In this document: positions 10,758 through 23,200 of the stretch, one piece after another
How the letters are laid out: the number at the start of each line of letters is the position of its first letter
Numbering within the stretch: the stretch's first letter is position 1
Origin: Neurospora intermedia
Lineage: Eukaryota; Ascomycota; Sordariomycetes; Sordariales; Sordariaceae
Length of the DNA stretch: 64,000 nucleotides
Assembly (NCBI GenBank): GCA_037102815.1
Contig: BTPP01000005.1
Coordinates: 62,001 to 126,000, forward strand
Reading direction: 5' to 3'
Translations under genes and position numbers: made by a program
The notes under the pieces: model-generated
Seen by the model: only the letters and a program-made list of their open reading frames with translations
Told to the model about the DNA's origin: nothing
The model's database searches: none

Positions 10758-11644
10758 TCAATCAACCCGTCGCTTCTTGGCAGCGGGTTTGAAGAACGAA
10801 TCCATCGTCTTCTGTTTACTGTCAAACTTGGCACTGCCAATGCCACCCCTGGTCCTTTTCAGGCCGTGGAGGTGATCAAGGGCGTTGACCCGGACGACAG
10901 TCAACTGAACAGTCGACTTCTCGATCTCCTCAGACGAGACGATGGCATCCACCTTTATCTCGAGATATCCGGTGTTGCTCCAAGCAGCGAGGAATTCTGA
11001 CCTTCCGGCAACAGAACCTGACGACAGCTTTGCGTTGGCAAGCCTCGTCATCTCTTCTGGGGCATAACGCGCCAAAAGCGATCTCAAGAGCGAGTTGAGT
11101 ATCAAGCCATGCGCGACGACCACAACAGAGGTGTTGGTCTGGCAGTTATCACCATTGGATATACTGTCCAGCAGCGGACCAAGGTGGGCTTGTACGAAAC
11201 CGGTAGCTCGCGCGCGCATCTCGTCATGCGTTTCGGCATCGGGATGCGGTGTACCAAAGCGCTTCCCCTCGGCGGATCGGAAATCGCGTTCGCGAAGCTC
11301 GACAACCTGGACCAGTTGGAGCTTGGAATGGTCCGTATCTTCCTTCTCCGTTGCCTTCGCCACCTGGGCGTCCACAATGGCCTGGGCAGTACTGACTGCG
11401 CGCTGCAGATCGGAAGAGAAGATGTGCGTGACAGGACCAATTGAGGACGACCGCGAGGCAAAGTGCGAGGCTAGACGACGTGCCTGCAAAACACCGTGGG
11501 TGGTGAGGGGGGAGTCACGGATACCTGCGCTGGGGAAGGTCAGCCAATTGTCCTGTGGACATCACATGGTCTGCTGGATTGAACGTACTATAAACCGGCC
11601 ACGTTGTCGACGGTCTCTCCGTGTCGAACGAGGAAGAGCCGCAT
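10758..11644 (-). CDS. Histidine phosphatase (phosphoglycerate-mutase-like) with C-terminal PIP-box-like motif
   Basis: Exon 1 is 11644-11589 and exon 2 is 11529-10758, with a 59-nt intron (GTACGT...CAG); product 275 aa. The N-terminus MRLFLVRHGETVDN is the RHG signature, with H8 the expected phospho-acceptor. It is followed by AGIRDSPLTTHG and, after SSDLQRAVSTAQA, a catalytic glutamate region (VELRERDFRSAEG) and the second histidine in VVVVAHGLILNSL. These features give a branch-1 histidine phosphatase; the substrate cannot be told from sequence. The last 18 residues are unusual: QKTMDSFF at 258-265 matches the PCNA-interacting consensus Q-x-x-[ILM]-x-x-F-F and is followed by a basic KKRR cluster. 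That tail suggests a nuclear enzyme recruited to PCNA (inference). It shares a promoter interval with SDA1. Confidence 0.88.
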
Positions 11645-12141
11645 GTTGTTGGGAGATGAAGGACGAAACGAAAGACAGCATATGCCAATCGTCTCGATTG
11701 TCCAAGTTCAAGTGGCGGATGAGGAATGCATCATCGCCGGAATGGGAATAGCAAACCGCGGGGAGCAGTTGCTGCCGTCAATCGCCCAAGTGAATGGTGA
11801 TTTGTGGAAAGCAAAAGGGAAAAGAAATCCAAGAAAAAGCGCGGCAGGAAAGAAAATTTAAAAGGGCACAGTTCAAGTGGGGTACAGAATGCCGCGCTGT
11901 CCAGGGGGCCCGGGGTCCTCCCCGCCTGGAACGTCCACCAACTCCACTGGCGCAACTGATAAGGATCCGATAAGGAACCAATTTCCCAAAAAATTCTGGA
12001 CCGCTGAAGCTCCAGGCAAAGCGAGGGTTGAGGATTGTGCCAGAGGATTGGAACTGAACAGAGCAGAGGGAACCGGCTTCCACTCTCGTTCGGCTCGCAT
12101 CTCAACATCACTCAAAATACCGTCCTTCTCCAGCCGCCACG
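11645..12141. promoter_or_regulatory. Divergent promoter for the phosphatase and SDA1
   Basis: A 497-bp interval separates two divergent ATGs. An AAAAAATT core at 11988-11995, 147 bp before the SDA1 ATG, resembles the RRPE element found upstream of fungal ribosome-biogenesis genes. A PAC-like GGATGAGG lies near 11718-11725. No TATA box is obvious near either start. Confidence 0.4.
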
Positions 12142-14469
12142 ATGCCCAAGAGAAAGGTGGCCGCCCTCGAGAAGGTCGACGCTGACCTGGTCAGTTTGCA
12201 GTACAAGATCAGGAGGGATCCCAAGTGAGTTGTTCTTGTTGTTGTTGTCGTCGTCGCCAATTGCTGCCCTCGTCGTCAGTCGCTTCTGTTTACTAACACC
12301 CTGGCCTCCTCCTCCAGATCCTATGCCCAAGAGTTTTACGACCAATGGCTCGCATACGACGCCCAACGGCAAATCTTCATCTCGTCCCCTTCCTCCGCCT
12401 CCAGCGAAGATAACAAGAAATTCCACGATCTTGTTGACCTCGTCGCGCACGTCGCCGATCTGTACCCCGATGTCACTGCCCCCTACTTCGACCACCTTAA
12501 GGAGCTCTTGACTCAACACCATGCCGTCCTCAACCCCGATCTTCGCGAAAAGGTTGTTGGCAGCTTGTCTCTCCTCCGTCGCAAGGATGTCATCGACTCG
12601 ACCAGCCTGCTCACCACTCTCTTCCCCATTTTAATCTCGACGCCCTCCAAGTCTCTCCGCTCCCTCCTGTATACCAAGATCGTCAGCGACCTGCGCGAGT
12701 CCAACTCCAAGGCCACCAACCACAAGCTCAACCGCACCATCCAAACTGTCTTGCACAACCTCGTTACCTCGGACCGCACTTCGACCAAAGGCATGTGGGC
12801 CTGCCGCATCACCCGCGAGCTGTGGCGCCGCCAGATCTGGACCGACGCCCGGCCCTGCGACGTCATGAAGGAGGCCTGTTTGTCCGACAACGAAAAGGTC
12901 GTCGTTGGTGGTGTCCGCTTCTTCTTGGGTGGCGACAAGGAGCGCGAGGAGATGGAGGACGACTCTAGTGACGAGGAGATTGACATTAAGAAGGTCAAGC
13001 ATCAGGGCACTATCAACAAGAAGACCAAGAAGCGCCAAAAGGCCATGGAGAAGGCCATGGAAAAGATTAAGAAGCAGGAGCGCAAGAAGCATGCCCCTCA
13101 TCCGCTGAACTTCTCGGCTCTCCACCTCATTCACGATCCTCAAGGCTTCGCCGAGCAGCTTTTCCAGAAACACCTGCAGAATACCAAGTGCAAGTTCTCC
13201 CTCGACAACAAGCTACTGGTCCTCCAGCTCGTCACCCGTCTGGTCGGTCTGCACAAGCTCACCATCATTTCCTTGTATCCGTGGTTCACCAAGTACCTGA
13301 CGCCCAAGCAACCGTCCGTCACTTCATTCCTCGCTTCTTTGGCGCAGGCGACACACAACCACGTCCCTCCCGACGCCATCGAACCTCTCGTTGTCAAGAT
13401 CGCCAATGAGTTCGTCTCGGAGGCTTCTGCCGCCGAGGTTGCTTCTGCCGGTATCAACTCTATCCGTGAAGTCGCTCTGCGCCAACCGCTCTGCATGAGC
13501 GAGACCCTCCTTCAAGATCTAGTCATGTACCAAAAGTCCAAGGATAAGGGCGTGGTAATGGCCGCCAAGGGTCTTCAGTCTCTTTACCGTGAAGTTTACC
13601 CCGAGCTGCTGCAAAAGAAGTTCCGCGGCAAGGAGGCAACCATGGGATTAAAGTCGGGTGAGGTCAAGAGGCTCAAGTTTGGTGAAGAACAAGTGGAGAA
13701 CGGTATTGAGGGTATCGAGCTTCTCGAGAAGTACAAGGAGGAGCAAAGACTCAAGAAACTCGCTGAGAAGGGTGAGGATGCTGATGGAGACGCCAAGATG
13801 AAGGATGATGATGATGACGAAGATGGGTTCAATTCCGACGAGTGGGAAGTCGCCTCCAACGATTCTGACTCTTCAACCGGGTGGATCAACGTTGAGCACT
13901 CCGATGACGAGGACGAAGGGCCCGCAGCCAAGAAGCAACGTCGCGACAGCTCAACGGCTCCTGATCTTATCTCCGACGAAGCCATGGCCGCCGCCGCCGA
14001 AGCCAACCGCATTTCTAAGCTCGCCATGACCACCATCCTCACGCCCGCCGACCTCGCCAAACTGGCAGAGCTCCGCCGGGAGGCCCAATTAGACAAGATG
14101 ACAGGCACCGTCTCAAAGAGGAGACAGGAACTTATCGCCAAGCACATCGAAGACGGTGTTACCGCCGACGACATCGAGTTGCCTGCCCAGATTGGCAAGA
14201 AGAGCACCAAGGAGGAGCGGGTGGCCATGGCCAAGGATGGCAAGCCTGCGCGTGAGGAGCACAAGTCGACGCAGGCAATCAGGAAATCCAAGAAGGAGGC
14301 TGAGGGCAAGTCGTCGACGAACAAGGAGAAGGCGAGAAAGAAGAACTTCCTGATGACGGTTGGCAAGGCGAGGGCGAAGCATAAGAGGAGTTTGGTCGAT
14401 ACCAAGAAGCGTCTGACGGCGCATATTGCTAGGAGTAAGAGCGGAGGAAGGAGAAGGAACGGTATGTAA
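12142..14469 (+). CDS. sda1: SDA1 family protein, 60S ribosomal subunit biogenesis
   Basis: Exon 1 is 12142-12224 and exon 2 is 12318-14469, joined across a 93-nt intron (GTGAGT...CAG); product 744 aa. The N-terminus is short and basic (MPKRKVAALEKVDADLVSLQ). The SDA1/NUC130-type helical region covers about residues 60-420 (ITRELWRRQIWTDARPC; HPLNFSALHLIHDPQGFAEQ). A very acidic stretch of Asp/Glu lies at about 521-575. The C-terminus is the Lys/Arg-rich SDA1 tail (RKKNFLMTVGKARAKHKRS). In yeast Sda1 works in the nucleolus and nucleoplasm in late pre-60S maturation and export and is needed for the G1/S transition. Length and both ends agree with the family. It diverges from the phosphatase gene. 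Confidence 0.95.
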
Positions 14470-15421
14470 CACGGAGGGTTGTGGAATTGGTGATTCTCTG
14501 TTTTCGGAATGGTATCTGCTTGTACTCTTTTTAGGTTTTGGGATATTTACTGCGGACGAGTGTTGTACTCGTTAATGTGTGATCACACATTGTTTCCAGT
14601 CCTTTCGGGTGAAGTTGGTCCTTTGTCCCATGGCATCCATAACCACCCTTTTCTCCCCACGGTCCGTTGTTTGACTCCGCGATGAGGGAAGAACGAGTAA
14701 CCGCCGCCGACACCGTCCAAGGGTTACAGATGTAGAGGCACGGTAGAGGTATAAGTCCTTTTACCCAATACAGATAAAACTTCTAGAGTAGAGGTAGTCT
14801 CGTATGCCTAGTCGCCTCACAGACTGCACTGGAGTCGCCATCTCGTTCAACCTTTGTCTTCAGTATTGACCGTAAACCACTCGGCCAACAAGGTAAACAT
14901 TGCAGCAGCGTGACAAGTCCACCCCATCATGTATTTGTAGAAGATTAGGTGGCTGGTCACTGGGTCTCGAGCTGGCTAAATCGATACCGTACCTTTTTTC
15001 GTCCGATGTCAGTACTTACCTAATGTTTGCCTGCCCTTTACACCTTGCCTCACGGCTCTTCACTCCGTACCTTCCTCACTTCCTGTGAATGATAAGTTAT
15101 GTGCTGAGGAGTACTTGGCACTTTATGCCTGACGTTAGACCTTCATCTGAAGTTGAACTAGGCAGGCAGCTGGCAGGAACCGGTGACGCAACGGGAGCCT
15201 CTTGGATAAATTATGGCAGCAGCCCCTCCACGCCCTCCTTCATCCTCCCAGAAACATTCTTCTCTCCTTCCGTTAAAACACCTACAACGCCATCACGGTC
15301 TTGATCTCGAGATTATCGTTTGCCCATCAGGGTTACGCCACGCAAGCTCTCAGTTAAGCAAGAACCAAGCCAACACCGCACAACTCGCTCCCTCGCCAAA
15401 CAACGAGGCAAGAACGCGGCA
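14470..15421. other. Intergenic interval, about 0.95 kb
   Basis: Holds the SDA1 3' flank and the promoter of the next gene. GTAGAGG-type motifs occur three times between 14732 and 14796. I see no coding frame of note; the frame of the next gene extends upstream to 15320 without an ATG that fits. Confidence 0.5.
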
Positions 15422-16624
15422 ATGAAGTCTCACGTTTTTCTCACCTTAAGCGCCGGCCTCACCCAGGTCCTGGCCGCGCCCTACATCGAGAGATCTTCCC
15501 GTGAGCTCACTGGCCACAAAACCATCACTACCACAGCCAGCGCGGAGTTCCACATCGATGGCTTGCCAGGTCTTCCTAAGCCCATTTTCTCGACTGATAC
15601 TCACCAGGGGCACGCTCACGGCACTGAAACTGCCGCCATGACTGTGCCTACCGGCGGTTACGGCGCCAGCAGCACCGCGACCGAGTCCGACTCCGAGACT
15701 GAGAGCATCGTGACCGAGGTCGAGACCGACATCAAAACCGTTACCATCGCGGCCTCCGCCGATGCCATCACGGCTTCTGTCTTCACCAACTCAGCCGCCG
15801 CCTTCGTCCCCAAAGCCACCATCACCGTCACCCCGGTTGTTGTCACCGTCTCTGCCGACCATACCAGTCACAGCAGTACTTACGGTGAGACCTCAAGCAA
15901 CCTCGTCCGCCCCCGGGGTCTCCAGGTCGAGCAGCAGGCTGCCCCCGAGAAGCAGTACACCACCCTGACCTTCACTTTCGGCACCATGGCCACTACCTAC
16001 ACCCTGTTGCTCCCCAACAGCGGTGACGTCACCGACACTCCTGCTCCCATCATCCGTCCCACGCGTAGCTACCCGCTTGCTCCTCCTTCCGGTACCTGGA
16101 CCGAGCAGAACACGATGGTCACCAGCACCATCCTCGGCGTCCACCGTCGCTCTGCTCCCTCTTCCCCCGTCTCGCCCATCGAGACCAGCGTCTCCATCGC
16201 CCCAGGTTACCACGTCCTCCCCATTCCCGCTCCGGCCCCGAATCCGCTGGAGGAGGCCGCCCTCAGCGTGACCACCCCCGCTCCGTCCATGCCTCGTCCC
16301 AAGGAGCAAGTCCGCACTACCATCCTCAACGGTGGCGAGGGTGCTGTTGAGCGCATCTCCAAGGTTGGCAAAGGCGTCCAGGCCAAGCATCTCGAGCACG
16401 AGGGCGTCCAGGCCGGCAAGCAGAACGATGCCAACGATGAGCCCGAGTCTACCCATGACTTGTCGTGGTACTTCACTGCGAGCTATACCGATGACTCTGT
16501 CTCGCTGACGATGCAGCCTTGTTATTACGATTGGCAGTGTTGGCCGGAGCCGAGCTCCTCGAACACGGAGGTTTTTTTGCCGGGCGTTGATGGCGGTAGG
16601 GTGGCTGCCCCGACTCGGATTTGA
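15422..16624 (+). CDS. Secreted Ser/Thr/Pro-rich protein of unknown function
   Basis: A single open frame of 400 aa from the ATG at 15422. The start was chosen because it gives a good signal peptide (MKSHVFLTLSAGLTQVLAAP) with likely cleavage near residue 19. The mature protein is rich in Thr, Ser, Val and Pro (TVTIAASADAITASVFTNSA; TITVTPVVVTVSA), consistent with heavy O-glycosylation and a wall or extracellular place. KR/RR dibasic sites are few. The last 60 residues are different, with Trp, Tyr and two Cys (WYFTASYTDDSVSLTMQPC; DWQCWPE). There is no GPI signal and no catalytic domain that I recognise. Function unknown. Confidence 0.75.
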   Translation: MKSHVFLTLSAGLTQVLAAPYIERSSRELTGHKTITTTASAEFHIDGLPGLPKPIFSTDTHQGHAHGTETAAMTVPTGGYGASSTATESDSETESIVTEVETDIKTVTIAASADAITASVFTNSAAAFVPKATITVTPVVVTVSADHTSHSSTYGETSSNLVRPRGLQVEQQAAPEKQYTTLTFTFGTMATTYTLLLPNSGDVTDTPAPIIRPTRSYPLAPPSGTWTEQNTMVTSTILGVHRRSAPSSPVSPIETSVSIAPGYHVLPIPAPAPNPLEEAALSVTTPAPSMPRPKEQVRTTILNGGEGAVERISKVGKGVQAKHLEHEGVQAGKQNDANDEPESTHDLSWYFTASYTDDSVSLTMQPCYYDWQCWPEPSSSNTEVFLPGVDGGRVAAPTRI

Positions 16625-17236
16625 ACTCGGATCCGGATCCTGGAACTCAGACTTTGGGACTTCAGATTCGGCATGTTCTGATCTGATCTGATCTGGTTCG
16701 CCAGCTGGACAGGCACTTGGTGGTTGAAGGGTAATGACTGGACTGGAGTTTACCTAGAAATCATGGTTTATGACCTTCGCCTGGAAGACTTGCATCTTAG
16801 CGTCGGAGTTCGGATCGGGAGGCGTCTGCGATGGCTTTTTATCTGTTTCGTAGCCTGAGCTCGGCGGTTTGTCCACATATAAATGGTAGGTACTTGACCG
16901 GCTGTATTGCTCCTTACACAGTACCTCTAGGCATATTTCGGAAGGACCGAAGGTTGCTGTCGACACTCAGATGGCTCTCGGTGGAGAGGGCTGGGGGAGA
17001 AAACTGATGTTGATAGCAATACAAACTGACTTCCTCACTTTGTTGTTTGATGGACTGCCTCGATCTTTGTGCCTGGCATGCCTCCACGATTCGAACAAAC
17101 TTTTGCAATCCTGTCCTTCAGGATTTGTTGTTTCACATCCTCCCCATTCATCCATCGCCCTTTCTCCGATATCCTTTAATTTATTTCCGTCGCACCCCTT
17201 CCATTAGAGGCACCCCAAGTTTGCAGTCCCTCAACC
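16625..17236. other. Convergent 3' interval
   Basis: Presumed 3' UTRs of the plus-strand secreted-protein gene and the minus-strand amylase gene. A small TGATC tandem array (about 3 copies) is at 16679-16694. No gene is seen. Confidence 0.5.
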
Positions 17237-19131
17237 TCACTTGGCAGTAGAGGCAGCATATATGTCGAAGTCAAACTGACTCTCGAACTCGTCCCTGCCC
17301 TTCGCCCCCTCCCAAACCCAAACACTCACACTACAACCACCACATCTAAACTCCGCCCATCCGTTTTCCCCTATCGTGACCACCTCCTCCCTCCACTCCA
17401 ACACATCCGTCCACTGTTGGCCAGCGCATTCCACGCCCACAAACATCCACTTCCACCCCTCTCCCGCATTACTCATCACCACCGCGCATTTATCCTTTCT
17501 GTCCCACGTCCCGTGCCGGACCCAGCCGATGCAGGTAGGAAAGTCAAAATAATCCGTCTGCGGTCCATATGCATATAGCTTTCTGGCCAGAAGAAGCTTA
17601 GGGATAATAGTTACAGGACCGCTGGTTGGTCTGGTGGGAGACGGGTTATCAGACGTAGGGGTGCAAAGACCGTACAGGTCGCCGTAGAAGACACAGGGGT
17701 AGCCGGCTTCACGGAGGAGAATGAGGGCGTAGCCGAGGGGGAGGAACCAGGGAGTTATGGGGACGTGGAGAGCTTGGAGCGGTTGGGTGTCGTGATTTTG
17801 AACGAGTGTCTGTTACAGGGTGCTGTTAGCGAATTGTGTCTTGTTAGGAAGGATGAGGAAGCTAGGCTCGGAAGGGCGGGACAGGAGAGAAGGGTGGAAC
17901 TAGAAGTAAATAGCGAGGTCGTGGGGATGACACATGGAAGATCAGAGGATGTCAGAATATAGAAGCAAGAAAGAAAAAGGGAGCAAAGACGGAGAGTGGA
18001 AGAAGAGAAAAGGGGAACATGCCACAGCGCAGACGGGAGCTTTTTGCACCAGCGTGTCGTCAAACACCTTCCTCAAATCAGCAGAGACACTCGTGCTGAT
18101 TTCACCAAAGTTGTAAACCAAGGGCGCATCAAACAGCGAGAACTTGTGGTCCATCCGGTCGAGATAATCAGTCTATCACAGAAGTTAGTGATGCAGCTAC
18201 GCCACTGTCGACAAGTTCAGCAACAACATACCATGCTCTGTAACGAATCCTTCCAAAACTCGCCCACCAAGAACCATCCCTCGCCAAATTCTCCATCAAG
18301 CATTTTCACGAATTTCTTCAAGAAACTCTCACTGAAATGCTTGACGGCATCAAATCTGATTCCCTTGATTGAGACCTCTTTTACCAGCCACCGTCCCCAG
18401 TTCAGCACATCGTCCACCACCTCCGGATGACTGTAATCCACATCACACCCCATCAGATAATCGTAATTGCCCTTTTCGCCATCAACATCCTCAGGACTCT
18501 TGGCCCACCCTTGGCTTTGCTCCCCCAAAATCTGGTAGATGGTCCCCGCCTTGCCCGGATCGTCGGCGTTGAAGTCGACACCGGAGAAGTGGTACCAATG
18601 GTATTTCATCGTGCTTTCTTGGTCTCCGCGACCAGGGAAGTCAAAGCCCACCCAGGCGTCGATCTCGTACTCCCCACTTACTTTCACCCTCCGATCGTTG
18701 GCATCCACTTCAACAGCCTTGCACCGCTCGCGGTGGTCAGCGCCAAACCGATGGTTGAGGACCGCATCCCAGTAGAGTCCTACGCCGTACTCTGTACCTT
18801 TCCGGGCCAGCTCCAGAAGTTGAGCCTTGGTCCCCCACTTGGTGGCCACGGAACCCTTCTGATCGAACTCGCCCAGATCATAGAGGTCATAGATGTCGTA
18901 GCCATTGGACTGAGGTGAGGTGGCTCTGCAGGAGGGTGGGATCCAAAGGGAAGAGATTCCATGCTGAGAGAGTTGAGGGATCTGACAAGACAGACGGAGG
19001 AAATGGGCGTGATCAGGGGGGGTGTACCATTCGAAGGCCTGGAGGAGGGTAGCATTCTGTGAGGTAGGGTTCTGTTGCGGTTCCTGAGCTTGAGCCGGGG
19101 CTGGGGATGGAGGTTGGAAGTTGTCACCCAT
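17237..19131 (-). CDS. Intracellular alpha-amylase, GH13 family
   Basis: Three exons on the minus strand: 19131-18232, 18172-18023 and 17809-17237; product 540 aa. The first intron (59 nt) is GT-AG. The second (213 nt) appears to be GC-AG, because only a GC donor at 18022 gives AVTLVQNHDTQP, matching the family. The catalytic set is complete: nucleophile D261 in GIRFDAVKH, acid/base E291 in VGEFW and D357 in NHD. The N-terminal barrel strands are clear (LLQAFEWYTP; GISSLWIPP; VGLYWDAVLNHR). It has no signal peptide, and the sequence resembles the cytoplasmic, bacterial-like GH13_5 group rather than secreted fungal amylases. It would hydrolyse alpha-1,4-glucans in the cytosol, perhaps in glycogen turnover or alpha-glucan wall metabolism (inference). 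Confidence 0.9.
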
Positions 19132-20265
19132 TTCGAGGTTTTGGGTGGTCGGGTTGGAGATGTGGGAGTTAACAGAGAATGGAAACTTTGGTCTTGAGGT
19201 GCTATCAGGTGGAGATATTCAGGTATTCTTGTTGTCTAGGTGAGATGAGACGGAGAACAAAGATAAGGATGAAGAAGAGAGATCAAAGGACTGGAGTCGA
19301 GGATGATGATGATACCTAGTTATGATGAAAAAAATATGACCATGAGGCTGAGATGTCAGCAAGAGCCACATGGACGCTTGCCCGACTTCAGGCCTCGACT
19401 ACCCGACCAGAACAGTCAAAATCGTGCCATGCAAAGCATCGACGATGGTTCGGTACCTCTACGCATCATGATTGGTTCAAGAAGCGAAGAGCTGCGCCGG
19501 GCGACAGCCGACGGCTGAAAATGACGAGCGGGCATGCTGATAAGGACCGTTCAGGAGATAGGATTATTCATTTTCATTCAGACATCGATGGCTCTTTTGG
19601 CTTGTTTTTCACAGAGAAAACCTGAATAGTTGGGGAGAACATTATTGGTGGGGGTGATGGAGGAAGGAAGAACGACGGATGGTCGTCGACGAAAGTCCAA
19701 TGACGCTTGGAGTATGCGGGGGCATCTCATCCGACGGCAGGCAGCACTAACAGCGGGTCTTTAGCGCGTCGAGGTCTTCAGCGGGAAAGCTCCAAGATCT
19801 GACCAGTTTTGCAAAGCACCCTAGACAGGCAGGACTTTTCCTCCTGCTTGTCACAAAGACACACCACTCCAGGTCTCAATAGCACCAACTGCAGGTCCCG
19901 TCGGTTCCAACCAGCCGCACTTTGTAGGATTACTGGGTAAGTACTTAGGTAGTTCTTCGAGTAAGTTTCGTGCCGTGACAGTTGATGTCCGGGTAACTCA
20001 GGAGGTTTCTAAACACCCCCGTTTTGAACAGGGTTCAGTACATGCAACTTGCGATCATGAACCACGGGCATGAAGCTCGACGGCAGTGGAAAAGACCACC
20101 TGGAAAGCAGCTATTCGTTTTTGTAACATCTGTAAATATCTAGCTAGATACAAATTGACGCCAACATTGCAATCCCTATAATCACGTTGATAAATCTATG
20201 GATCTGTAAACGCCAGAACACGCTTTGCTGCTAAATCACACACGTCACCTGCATCATGCCCCATT
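19132..20265. other. Amylase promoter and LHS1 3' flank
   Basis: About 1.1 kb between two minus-strand genes. A GGTACCTCTAC motif is near 19452-19462. No convincing coding frame. Confidence 0.5.
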
Positions 20266-23200
20266 TTAAAGCTCCTCATGCTTGACCGGCTCCTCCTTGC
20301 TCTCCTTCTCTCCCTTTTGAGCTTTGGCCTCCTCCTTGGCCTTCTCATCCGCCATAACCTTTCTCAACATCTCCTCAATCTCCTCATCACTGACCGTTTC
20401 CTTGGCCGGCTTTTCACCCGCCTTGGTGCCCTTTCCATTCTTCTTGCCGCCCGCCTTGCTTCCAGACGCATTGGCCTTTCCATTCGTCTTTCCGCCCTTG
20501 CCCTTCGCCTGCGTTTTCTCAAAGTTCTTTACCCCCTTCATGGCCAACGCCATACCCGCCTTATCCAACTTCTCCCTTCTCTCCAAAAGGTCCTTGACCG
20601 TCAATACGGGGTCATCAGTGGGTCCCAACTTCTCCTGCTCAGCAATCTTCGACTCCAACCAGGTGGAGATAGAAGTATACAGATCCTCAGATTCCTTGAG
20701 GTCCTCGAGGGTGTAAAGAGGGGGAACGGGACCAAGTTCCTTCTCCAAAAACTTCATGGGGTCCTCGCGGGTGGCGGTGGTGGTGGAGGCATCGTCTTCT
20801 AGGCCGTCGAAATCGCCGGTAGCGGATGAAGCCGGGGCTGTGGTAGAGGGGGAAGAGGTAGCAATCGACGACGAAGCGGAGGCGCTAGCGGAGGCGGAAG
20901 CGTGAAAGGTATCGTACGCATCAATCTTTTCCCTGATGTCCTTGACGAATTTGTTGGTGTTGTCGAGAGCATCCTGCAATCCCTTGAGAATTTCAGGTCT
21001 CTTCTCCGCTTCCTCCGCCCTCTTGAGGACGGGATCAACAATGTTTTGGAGCTCATTGAGCTTGGCCTTGAATTCCTCGCGAGTGGCATCGGCGCCGTCG
21101 CCGTAGAGCCAGTCGCTGACCTCGTCCTTCTTTTGCTGAAGAGCCTCACGCTCGGAAGCGCTGGAGTGCGCAATGAAAGACTCGCGGTCCAGAATGTCGC
21201 TGATCTTGTAAGTGTAGGCTTCGAGCTGGTTGAGCGCTTCCTCGCGGAGTTGGCGGGTGCGGTCGGAGGCGGCGAAGGACTTGAGGCGGTCCTTGAGAGC
21301 TTGGATGGAGGCCTTGGAAAGGAGAGAGGTGGGGCCAGTGGGGGTAAGGGTAAAATCAACGTTAATCTGAACGAGTTGCTTCTTCTTGGGCTCGCTGGGC
21401 TTGGTCTCGGCAGAGGCGGATGCAGCGGCCGAAGAAGAAGTGCTAGTAGATGATTCGGTGGACGCAGAAGCAGAATCCTCCTCACCCTCAGTCTTGTCCT
21501 TCTTGCCAAAACCAAAGAGATTCTTGACGCCGTCGACAAAACCGTCCTTCTCCGGCTCATCAGCCTCGCACTCAACGGCGGCCTTGGTAACATCAACTTC
21601 GCCGTTCTCGCTGAGAAGACGAACGCCAACCTTGAACTTGATATCGGCCTTTTCGCACTTGTGCTTTTCCACCAGCGCCTCCACGGAGGCAGTCAAGTTC
21701 TTGGTGGTGAACACCTTGGTGTCAAGTTCGGCACCGTCCACCAACTGGTAGAAACTGACGGACAAGTCCTGGACATTGTTGAAGGTGACCTCCTTTGCGG
21801 GCGCTCCCAATGGCGAGGTGGCGGTCCATAGACGCTGGTGCTTGGGCTTTCCCTCGTCATTCTTCCACCTCATTCCGGCGGGGTAATAGGCAATATCGGT
21901 GATCTTGATCTCCTTCACCCTGAAGCTGGGTGAAAGCTCAGCAGCGCGGAAACCAGCACCGAAAACGGCGGCTTCGTCCGAGTTGACGTTGGTGCGGATC
22001 TTGTCGGCTCCTCCAAGGAAGCTCTCAAGCTCTTTCTGGACAAAGGGGGTGCGCGTAGCACCGCCGTGGAGGATAACAGAGTCGAGATCCTTGATTTGCA
22101 GACCGGCCATGCTAAGAGCATTTTTAACCGCGGCGCTGACGCGCTGGGCGTGGGTGGCCGCCATCTCTTCAAACTCGGCGCGAGTGATCTTGTACTTGAA
22201 GTCGACATCATCATACAAGCCCTCAAAGGAGGCCTGAGTGTTCTGGTTGGCGGAGAGGACGTGTCTCAGGCGCTCAGCCTCCTTGGTCAGCTTGGCGATG
22301 GTGCGGCCGTGGGACTTGACGGCCTCGAGGGTGACGCCGGCCTTTTTCGCCGTGGGCGACTCGACGAATTGGCGGATCATGTCGTCAACGATAAGATAGT
22401 TGAGGGCGTCACCGCCGAGAGTGCGGTCCCAGCCACTGCCGAGGACAGAAACCTCCTGGACAGTCTTGTTGAACTTGCCGACATCCTTGACGGTGCGCGA
22501 CTGCATTGAGAGGACGGTGGCCTTGGTGGAACCGGCGCCCATGTCGAAGACTAGGTGGTGCTCGGCCTTCGCGCCCTTGTTAACGTTGGGGAACTGGCGG
22601 GTGGTGGCATAGTTGAGGCCGACAGCGAGACCGTCAGAGACAAGAGAGAGGACCTTGAGACCAGCCAATTCGGCAGACAGCTCGACGGCGCGCTTCTCCT
22701 CGGTCGTGTAGAAGGGCGGGACGGTGATGACGACGGAGCGCACAGAGCTACCAGGACCAGCAAGAGCCTCGGCATTGGCGCGAACGCTCTGAAGTTCCAT
22801 GGCCAGCAACTCCTCGACCAGCCAAGCCTCCTCCTCTTCAGTGAAAGCACCGGCGCTCTTGAAGGCCGCAGATCCCTTTGCCTTGTGCGCCTCCAATTTC
22901 AGGGAAGGGTGCCTCTCGGCGTATTCTCTAACTTGGGCACTGCCAGTGGGGAGGCCAAGGATGGCCTTGAGGTTCGGGTAAACGTCGCCGGGGAATCGGG
23001 GGGCGATGGCCATGGCGTCGGAGCCATACTCGCGCTCGGGATAGGCGCCCTTCTTGGGGCCATTGGAGGAGGGCTTGAAGGCGACAGCCGAGATCTCTTT
23101 ACGACGAGAGTCTTTGGTCAGGACGATTTCGAGGGGGATGCCAGGCTTGACGAGGGCGGCCTTGATGTATTCGGTGCCCAGATCAACGCCCAGAACAGCC

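Noticed and set aside
13596-14405. 269-codon minus-strand frame inside SDA1
   Set aside because: Ser/Ala/Leu-rich antisense shadow of the Lys/Glu/Asp-rich SDA1 C-terminus.
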